A stretch of DNA of 5,496 nt, from positions 1 to 5,496 of the forward strand of contig CAMLHP010000138.1 of NCBI GenBank assembly GCA_946479805.1, written 5' to 3'. Both the position numbers and the translations under genes were made by a program. The notes below the pieces were generated by a model. The model had not been told where the DNA came from. It saw only the letters and a list, made by a program, of their open reading frames with translations, and did not search any database. Positions 1-4,134 of this stretch are shown here, piece by piece. The DNA is from an uncultured Gemmatimonadota bacterium. GTDB lineage: Bacteria; Gemmatimonadota; Gemmatimonadetes; Gemmatimonadales; GWC2-71-9. Position 1 is the first letter of the stretch. Each line of letters opens with the position of its first letter.

Positions 1-752
1 TAGGGCTTGAGCGCCGGGTCCAGCTCGGGCGCCTGCAGCATCCGCTCGGCCTCGTCGGCCGACAGCCCGCGCTCGCGCTGAAGGTCTTCCCTGAGCCGCC
101 GCGTCCCGATCATGATGTCCCGCGTGAGCACCGGGACGCCGTCGTCCAGGATGTTCACGTTGGTGGTCTCGTGGCCCACATTGACCAGGCCCACCACGCC
201 GCGCGCCGTGTCCGGATGATTGACCCGGAAGGCGTTGTGCAGCGCGAAGGCGTCGATGTCGATGATGGAGGGCTCGAGCCCGACGTCCGCCAGCAGCGCC
301 ATCTTGGTCTCGACCAGCTCGCGCTTGGCCGCAACCAGGAGCACCGTCATCTGGAGTCCGTCAGAGTCGGGGTCCAGTATCTGGAAGTCGAGCTCGACAT
401 TGTCCATGTCGAACGGCACGTGCTGCTCCGCCTCCCAGCGGATCACCTCCCGCGCCTCGGCCTCCTTCATCCGGTCCATGGTGATCTTCTTGATGATCAC
501 GTCGCGGCCGCCCACAGCGGTGACAACCCGCTTGGTCTTGATGCCTGACGACGCCAGCAGCCCGCGGATCGCGTCGGCCACTATGCCCTTGTCCATGACC
601 TCGCCCTCGACGATGGCGTCATCCACCACCTGGGTCGTGGCCACCTTGGTCAGTATCGGCTCACCCGAGCTGTGCGAGATCTGCACGAGCTTGATGAGCC
701 CGCTGCCGATGTCGAGGGCGACCGTCGTCTTGTTGCGGCCGAACAGTGCCAT
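1..752 (-). CDS. pilM: Type IV pilus assembly protein PilM, actin-like ATPase (3' end beyond window)
   Basis: An open frame runs from ATG at 750-752 to the left edge without a stop, giving 250 visible residues of a family usually about 350 long. PilM is a cytoplasmic actin/FtsA-fold protein that binds the N-terminal tail of PilN and links the inner-membrane PilMNOP alignment complex to the pilus motors. Visible motifs: the first phosphate-binding strand VALDIGSGLIKLVQI (residues 11-25), the inserted subdomain around residues 74-125 with the PilM-typical REVIRWEAEQHVPFD (101-115), and the second nucleotide-binding motif GLVNVGHETTNVNI (188-201). The start is set by MALFGRNKTTVALDIG, a typical PilM opening; the ribosome site is weak (AGCAGG, five bases before ATG). 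It is the last gene of the window and separated from pilX by a terminator and its own candidate sigma-54 promoter. pilN, pilO and pilP probably follow off the left edge (inference). Family call is firm. Confidence 0.95.
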   Translation of the reverse strand, partial: MALFGRNKTTVALDIGSGLIKLVQISHSSGEPILTKVATTQVVDDAIVEGEVMDKGIVADAIRGLLASSGIKTKRVVTAVGGRDVIIKKITMDRMKEAEAREVIRWEAEQHVPFDMDNVELDFQILDPDSDGLQMTVLLVAAKRELVETKMALLADVGLEPSIIDIDAFALHNAFRVNHPDTARGVVGLVNVGHETTNVNILDDGVPVLTRDIMIGTRRLREDLQRERGLSADEAERMLQAPELDPALKP

Positions 753-865
753 ACGTGCCTGCTGGATGAGGTGAAAGCCTGGATCTGCCAACCTGTGGTA
801 TTCGCCCCGCCGAGTGACAACCCGAATCACGCAGCCGGAAGCGAAAAGGATTGCACGCGCTGGGG

Positions 866-882
866 AGCAACCGATGTGCCAG
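866..882 (-). promoter_or_regulatory. Sigma-54 (-24/-12) promoter for pilM
   Basis: Read on the minus strand the site is CTGGCAC-ATCGG-TTGCT. It matches the RpoN consensus YTGGCAC-N5-TTGCW at every defined position, with exactly 10 bases between the GG and GC dinucleotides. The predicted transcript start is near 855, leaving a leader of about 100 nt before the pilM ATG. It lies downstream of the intrinsic terminator at 944-975, as expected for an independent promoter. The NtrC-family activator encoded at 4133-5496 is an obvious candidate partner, but that pairing is inference. Confidence 0.8.
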
Positions 883-890
883 TGCCCGCA

Positions 891-918
891 CCTGCTATCC
901 CAAGTCCTGCTATCCCAA
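891..918 (-). repeat. Tandem 13-bp direct repeat upstream of the pilM promoter
   Basis: On the minus strand TTGGGATAGCAGG occurs twice without a mismatch, at 918-906 and 903-891, a 15-bp period. The block ends nine bases upstream of the -24 element of the candidate sigma-54 promoter, about 36-63 bases before the predicted transcript start. It could be a regulator-binding pair or a simple duplication; the sequence alone does not decide. Confidence 0.6.
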
Positions 919-943
919 CCAGTTACCTACGTCAGTGGGGTGC

Positions 944-975
944 AAAAAAGAGGGTCGGGGCAACCGCCCGGACCC
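944..975 (-). terminator. Rho-independent terminator after the minor pilin operon
   Basis: The minus strand reads GGGTCCGGGC, loop GGTT, GCCCCGACCC: a 10-bp stem with one mismatch (952-961 pairing with 966-975). TC and then six T residues (949-944) follow at once. This is a standard intrinsic terminator placed about 135 nt after the pilX stop and ahead of the pilM promoter. The plus strand carries only a short CTTTTG after the stem, so termination should be strongest for the pilin transcript. Confidence 0.8.
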
Positions 976-1003
976 CCCTTTTGCTTGCATTCTTTCAGCT
1001 TGC

Positions 1004-1066
1004 GGCAGGGGTGGGCATTGCCTGGTTACGACCCCTTCGCTTCGCTCAGGGTGACGAACCCCTGCC
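1004..1066. repeat. 63-bp inverted-repeat element, REP/MITE-like
   Basis: GGCAGGGGT (1004-1012) and its exact reverse complement ACCCCTGCC (1058-1066) bound the element. Inside lies 1030-1055, which on the minus strand contains CCTGAGCGAAGCGAAGGGG with internal GCGAA repetition and can fold further (GGTT at 1024-1027 with AACC at 1057-1060). From memory, closely similar CCTGAGCGAAGCGAAGG strings recur as dispersed intergenic palindromes in several GC-rich phyla; this was not checked. No coding capacity is apparent. Confidence 0.5.
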
Positions 1067-1113
1067 CCTAAGCCCTAAGCCCTAAGCCCTAAGCCCTAAG
1101 CCTTAAGCCCTAG
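1066..1113. repeat. CCCTAAG heptamer tandem array at the pilX stop codon
   Basis: Five perfect copies of CCCTAAG (1066-1100) are followed by the variant CCTTAAG (1101-1107) and a partial CCCTAG (1108-1113). The last unit contains the pilX stop codon TAG (1110-1112 on the minus strand). On the coding strand the unit reads CTTAGGG, close to eukaryotic telomere repeats but set in an otherwise bacterial operon. One base is shared with the inverted-repeat element at 1004-1066. Confidence 0.9.
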
Positions 1114-2252
1114 TACAACTGCGCCCACGCCCGCTCCAGCAGCGGCTTGGCCCTGCCCGATCGCTGCAGCGCCCGGGCAATGGCGCAGGTGGAGAACTGC
1201 ACCTGCGGGGTACCGGCAAGGTTGATGTCGTCCAGCAGCGCGTTTGCGGCGAGCACCGTGCCGTACACGTCGTTGGTGCCGTGGCTGGCGCGGAATGCTC
1301 CCCGCGTCATGATGATGCCCGCAAAGGTGAAGTTGCCCGCCAGCTCGAGGTCTCCATCCACCAGCAGGATCCCCTGGCCCCGGCCGTTGCTGATGCGCAG
1401 GTTCCCCGGCCGGTAGATGATCGGGAAGTAGTCCTTGCACGCCACCACCGTGCCCGCTGGCTCACCCCAGTTGGTGCTGAGGTCGGTGCGGCAGGCCGGA
1501 ATCGAGTCCAGGGTGGCCGCCGGCGCCGGACTCATCGTGCCATTGCCCAGTACCAGCGTGGCCATCTCTACCAGGTCGTTGTAGGGTTCCAGGTACAGCG
1601 CCGTATCACCGACCGCCTCGGAGCTGTCGACCGGCGGCGGCAGCATGGTGGGCGTGCCGCTCACCCGGATCTCGCCGCTGACCTCGGCCGATGGCACCAC
1701 CGTGGGGTCGTAGGGGCAGGCGTCGCGCTCCTCGCTGGTGGTGTTCCAGTCCGGCGGATCGCCATTCGCGCCATAGAGGTCCGCGGTGCCGCGCACCTCG
1801 AGATCGCCCCGGGCAGTCAGCGCGGCGCGGATGGGAACCCCGACCAGGATCAGCTTGGTCAGCTGGCCCACGGTCCTCTGGGCCAGCGTGCCCAGGCCGA
1901 AGGTCCGCATTCCAGTGGAACGCACCAGGAAGTTCTGGTCTCCCGTGCGCACGATGGTCGGCTGGTAGTACACCCCCGGTGCCACCGAGCCCCCGATCGA
2001 CGTCTGGGCCAGGACCAGGCTGTCGCCCACTGCCATGTCGTTCCAGTCAGGGTTCCACAGGGCGACCGTCTGGGCCAGCCCCGCCTCTGCCGCCTCGAAC
2101 GCCTGGGCCTGGTGAATCGAGTTCTGGCCGCTGCGCTGCTCCAGACGGCCGGCCATGAAGGTGCCGGCCACCAGCGCACCGATCACCACCAGCGCGAAGA
2201 CCGCCATGGCCAGGGCCACGCCCCGCTCGTTCTGCACCTCGGGAGTACGCAT
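1110..2252 (-). CDS. PilX-like minor pilin with long C-terminal domain
   Basis: A 380-residue protein. The N-terminus has a short basic leader ending RG (residues 10-11), a hydrophobic helix (about 12-34), then QAQAFEAAEAGLAQTVALW (48-66), the A..AAEAGL signature of the PilX N-terminal family. Cleavage after Gly11 would give VALAM, so the Glu at +5 seen in most pilins is absent, as in GspK. Residues 140-360 form a Gly/Asp-rich, probably beta-rich periplasmic domain with Cys179, Cys254, Cys272 and Cys356; stretches such as GILLVDGDLELAGNF (294-308) look like beta-solenoid turns (inference). ATG 2250-2252 is chosen because it gives a normal leader and has GAGGAG three bases upstream. It starts 20 nt after the pilW-like stop. 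By analogy with PilX and GspK it probably sits at the pilus tip. The family is secure; the role of the C-terminal domain is unknown. Confidence 0.85.
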   Translation of the reverse strand: MRTPEVQNERGVALAMAVFALVVIGALVAGTFMAGRLEQRSGQNSIHQAQAFEAAEAGLAQTVALWNPDWNDMAVGDSLVLAQTSIGGSVAPGVYYQPTIVRTGDQNFLVRSTGMRTFGLGTLAQRTVGQLTKLILVGVPIRAALTARGDLEVRGTADLYGANGDPPDWNTTSEERDACPYDPTVVPSAEVSGEIRVSGTPTMLPPPVDSSEAVGDTALYLEPYNDLVEMATLVLGNGTMSPAPAATLDSIPACRTDLSTNWGEPAGTVVACKDYFPIIYRPGNLRISNGRGQGILLVDGDLELAGNFTFAGIIMTRGAFRASHGTNDVYGTVLAANALLDDINLAGTPQVQFSTCAIARALQRSGRAKPLLERAWAQLY

Positions 2253-2272
2253 ATGCTCCTCGTCCTTCGGGT

Positions 2273-3112
2273 TCAGTAGCCGTTGCGGAGACGGACCCGC
2301 ACCGTGATCGAGTCCTCCCGGATCGCCCGGCTGTCGTAGCCGGTGGAGACCGCGTAATCGGTCTCGCCCAGCACGACCACATCGATGCCGCGGATGTCCG
2401 CCAGCACTGGCGCCGCTCCGAGGTCATTGCCCGCCGCATCGCGGTAAACGAACTGCAGGCCGGTGGTCGCATCCAGCGGACCCAGCACCGGCTGGATGGA
2501 TTCGCCCGCGCTCATGGATCGGGCTCCCAGCCAGCCGCGGCCGTCCGAGGTGTACAGTTTGAGCGTCATGGTCTCGAAGGTGCGTACCGGTGCCCCGGCT
2601 TGCGGCGTCGTCGCGAGGTTCGTCGCCAGGTCCAGCAGGGTTGCGCTCCCGGCGCCGCAGACGGCGGGCGTTGTGGACTCGATGTCGTACACGTCCCAGC
2701 GATCGTCTGACGTCTCGGCCGGGTCTTCCTCGATGTAGACGAACACGAAATCGCGGTCCTCATCGATGTCGCGGTACTTGTAGAGACTTGAGTTGAGCAC
2801 CGCGACCTTGTCCAGGCCCGATATGCCGCAGACGAAGCCGGTGGCGCGCATTGCCCGGTAGGCGATGCTGTCGGGTGTGGCGGCCAGGATGTCGATGCCG
2901 GCGGCGAGCTCGCGCAGCTCGGCGGGCAGGAGCCCGGCGCTGGCGCGGAGGTCGCTCTGCATGTCGGCCTGCTGGGTCTGCCGCTCGGTGCCCCGCTGCA
3001 TGGTGAGCATCGAGCGCATCATCGCCGCGCCCACGATCCCCAGGATCACCAGGACGATCAGCACCTCGACCAGGGTGAAGCCGCCCCGGCCGCGCCACGA
3101 TGTCTGCCTCAT
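2273..3112 (-). CDS. PilW-like minor pilin (GspJ type)
   Basis: A 279-residue prepilin. The leader MRQTSWRGRGG is followed by FTLVEVLIVLVILGIVGAAM, the class III methylation motif and transmembrane helix. PilD would cut after Gly11, leaving Phe12 to be N-methylated, and Glu16 is the conserved +5 residue. The rest (40-279) is a periplasmic domain with Cys95 and Cys152, ending in a beta-rich IRGIDVVVLG...SITVRVRLRNGY segment typical of PilW/GspJ. The frame is open to 3223, but ATG 3110-3112 is preferred because it gives a normal leader and overlaps the upstream stop as ATGA, implying translational coupling. It is the third of four minor pilins in the operon, and the size and motif fit a tip-complex subunit. 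The split between the names PilW and GspJ cannot be settled by eye. Confidence 0.87.
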   Translation of the reverse strand: MRQTSWRGRGGFTLVEVLIVLVILGIVGAAMMRSMLTMQRGTERQTQQADMQSDLRASAGLLPAELRELAAGIDILAATPDSIAYRAMRATGFVCGISGLDKVAVLNSSLYKYRDIDEDRDFVFVYIEEDPAETSDDRWDVYDIESTTPAVCGAGSATLLDLATNLATTPQAGAPVRTFETMTLKLYTSDGRGWLGARSMSAGESIQPVLGPLDATTGLQFVYRDAAGNDLGAAPVLADIRGIDVVVLGETDYAVSTGYDSRAIREDSITVRVRLRNGY

Positions 3113-3474
3113 GAGTTGCACCCGATGATGGTAGTAAGCGCCAGCGTGTCGATACCAGGCTGGTCGGTGTATATCACCCGCGCCACAAGGGTCCGCGAGG
3201 CGCCGGTTCCCGACACGGTCCACTGTTCGGTGTATCCCACGCCAGTCGCGCTGCCGCTCGCCAGTGTGCTGCAGACCGGGCTGCTTCCCAGTGCAACGTG
3301 CCGAAGCGCTTCCAGCCGCCGCTCCGCCACCAGCGTGGCGTTGGTGGTGTGCTTGCCCGAGCCGATCATCTTCGTGACCGAGGCGGACGATCCCACCAGC
3401 GCCAGCACCCCGACAGCAAGGATCACCACCGCGACCATCAGCTCGACCAGCGTGAATCCCCTTTCGTTGCTCAC
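3109..3474 (-). CDS. PilV-like minor pilin (GspI type)
   Basis: A 121-residue prepilin beginning MSNERG, then FTLVELMVAVVILAVGVLAL. Cleavage is expected between Gly6 and Phe7, with Glu11 at +5. The segment ATLVAERRLEALRHVALG (46-63) matches the region after the helix in PilV/GspI proteins, where A...A...LE.LR is common. Cys68 and Cys119 may form a disulfide. The start is GTG (3472-3474), overlapping the previous stop as GTGA; GGGAGGG lies seven bases upstream inside the 3' end of the preceding gene, a strong ribosome site that supports this start. It is probably a short adaptor in the minor pilin complex that primes pilus assembly, by analogy with PilV and GspI. Confidence 0.88.
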   Translation of the reverse strand: MSNERGFTLVELMVAVVILAVGVLALVGSSASVTKMIGSGKHTTNATLVAERRLEALRHVALGSSPVCSTLASGSATGVGYTEQWTVSGTGASRTLVARVIYTDQPGIDTLALTTIIGCNS

Positions 3475-3905
3475 TGGACTACCCTCCCGAAGCCACTGAC
3501 CGTGACTGTGTCGGCGTATCCCCCACGGCTTATCCGGACCGTGCCACCCTGGAGGCCGAACCCCCGCGGATCAAATTTCCAGTCCTGGCTGGCGGTGAGG
3601 CGCACCCCGTACTTGTCGGACATGTCCTGCACCCCGCTCAGCGTATCGGCCCACGACGCGCTGCCAGGTGCCACTTCCATCAGCACCACCGCGCGGTCCC
3701 CGTTGAATGACACCTGCGTCGGCTTGCCCTGCTGAACGGCGGCATTCCGCGCCTGCGAATGCATGGCGATGATGTCGCTGCGGGCGGACCGGATGGCGGA
3801 CTTGATCATCCCCGAGCGCACCCGGGGAAGGGCCACCAGCATTATGAGCCCCATCACCACCACGACTATCATCATTTCGATGAGCGTGAAACCGTTTCTG
3901 CGCAT
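3471..3905 (-). CDS. GspH/FimT-family minor pilin
   Basis: A 144-residue prepilin opening MRRNGFTLIEMMIVVVVMG. Cleavage is after Gly5, Phe6 is the mature N-terminus and Glu10 is the +5 residue. Residues 36-60 continue the N-terminal helix (SAIRSARSDIIAMHSQARN, typical of GspH/FimT). The C-terminal half carries WKFDPRGFGLQGGTVRI (109-125) and VTVSGFGRVVQ (134-144), the F.P.G...GGT and vs..GRv signature of the family. The frame stays open upstream to an ATG at 4004, but that would add 33 residues including no leader-like sequence, so ATG 3903-3905 is preferred; its ribosome site is weak (GGGGCGGA). It is the first gene of the minor pilin operon, 227 nt after the regulator. Related FimT proteins can bind DNA in natural transformation, but nothing here shows that this one does. 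Confidence 0.88.
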   Translation of the reverse strand: MRRNGFTLIEMMIVVVVMGLIMLVALPRVRSGMIKSAIRSARSDIIAMHSQARNAAVQQGKPTQVSFNGDRAVVLMEVAPGSASWADTLSGVQDMSDKYGVRLTASQDWKFDPRGFGLQGGTVRISRGGYADTVTVSGFGRVVQ

Positions 3906-3928
3906 GAGTCCGCCCCACTGGAGTTTGA

Positions 3929-3940
3929 CGTGCCGGCACG
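3929..3940. promoter_or_regulatory. 12-bp perfect palindrome in the pilin operon leader
   Basis: CGTGCCGGCACG is its own reverse complement. It lies 24 bases upstream of the first pilin ATG and roughly 17-28 bases downstream of the transcript start predicted from the candidate sigma-54 promoter. It could be an operator or a short hairpin in the leader, or chance in GC-rich DNA. Confidence 0.3.
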
Positions 3941-3967
3941 CCACCGGCCCCGAGATACCTGCCCTCG

Positions 3968-3983
3968 TGCACGGCCCATACCA
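3968..3983 (-). promoter_or_regulatory. Candidate sigma-54 promoter for the minor pilin operon
   Basis: The minus strand reads TGGTATG-GGCC-GTGCA. The invariant GG and GC dinucleotides are present with the required 10-base spacing, and 9 of the 12 defined consensus positions match. The weak points are TAT for CAC in the -24 box and GT for TT before the GC. Predicted start is near 3957, giving a leader of about 52 nt. A poor sigma-70 alternative overlaps it (TTGTGC, 17 bases, TGGTAT), so the promoter class is uncertain. Confidence 0.4.
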
Positions 3984-4018
3984 TGTAAATCGGCGTTGCA
4001 GCACAAGGACTTACGGCG

Positions 4019-4067
4019 GGAGGTGCAGTGAAAGGGAGTGCAGAAACCGGCGGGGAGTGCAGGAAAC
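4019..4067 (-). repeat. TGCACTCC box repeats upstream of the pilin operon
   Basis: On the minus strand GTTTCCTGCACTCCC (4067-4053) and GTTTCTGCACTCCC (4047-4034) are nearly identical, and TTTCACTGCACCTCC (4033-4019) is a degenerate third copy. Their TGCAC cores are 19 and 15 bases apart. They lie about 62-110 bases upstream of the predicted sigma-54 start, a common position for enhancer-binding-protein sites. No DNA-binding evidence exists in the sequence itself. Confidence 0.45.
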
Positions 4068-4071
4068 TGCG

Positions 4072-4134
4072 GTCACAAGTCACGGGTCTCGAGTCACAAG
4101 TCTCTCGCGACTCGTGACTCGTGACTTGCGACTC
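4072..4134. repeat. Dyad array of nine in-phase heptamers at the regulator stop codon
   Basis: Read on the plus strand in steps of seven: GTCACAA, GTCACGG, GTCTCGA, GTCACAA, GTCTCTC, GCGACTC, GTGACTC, GTGACTT, GCGACTC. The left units are roughly the reverse complement of the right units. The centre folds into a 12-bp stem (4091-4102 with 4109-4120, 6-nt loop), which in minus-strand RNA has only a G-U wobble. It begins within the regulator's stop codon (TGA, 4133-4135). No T-tract follows, so it is not a classic terminator, though it may attenuate read-through or protect the 3' end. Confidence 0.8.

Larger units (their letters stand above)
753..1109. other. Non-coding spacer between pilX and pilM
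   Basis: This 357-nt stretch holds no convincing gene; its short open frames show no recognisable protein and cross the palindromes and the heptamer array. In transcription order it contains the CTTAGGG array, the 63-bp inverted-repeat element, the intrinsic terminator, the 13-bp direct repeats and the sigma-54 promoter. It is therefore a boundary between transcription units followed by a promoter region. Confidence 0.75.

Noticed and set aside
672..1085. Plus-strand open frames in the pilX-pilM spacer
   Set aside because: They cross the terminator hairpin, the inverted-repeat element and the heptamer array and show no protein-like features.
1066..1113. True telomere or chromosome end
   Set aside because: The array is only about 48 bp, internal, and flanked by bacterial operon genes on both sides.
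1281..2279. Long plus-strand open frame (332 codons) opposite the pilX-like gene
   Set aside because: Its translation is rich in Arg, Gly, His and Gln with no recognisable domain, as expected for the antisense of a GC-rich gene. The minus-strand protein has clear PilX motifs and an operon context.
3113..3223. Upstream extension of the pilW-like gene to ATG 3223
   Set aside because: It would place 37 residues of PilV-overlapping, non-leader sequence before the prepilin signal. ATG 3112 gives a normal leader and an ATGA overlap.
3906..4004. Upstream extension of the GspH/FimT gene to ATG 4004
   Set aside because: The extension covers the candidate promoter and palindrome and would bury the prepilin cleavage site at residue 38.
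4091..4120. Intrinsic terminator after the regulator
   Set aside because: The stem is good (12 bp), but no T-tract follows on either strand, so it is listed only as part of the repeat.
4072..4134. CRISPR array or attachment site
   Set aside because: Units are only 7 bp with no spacers, and no integrase or cas gene is present.
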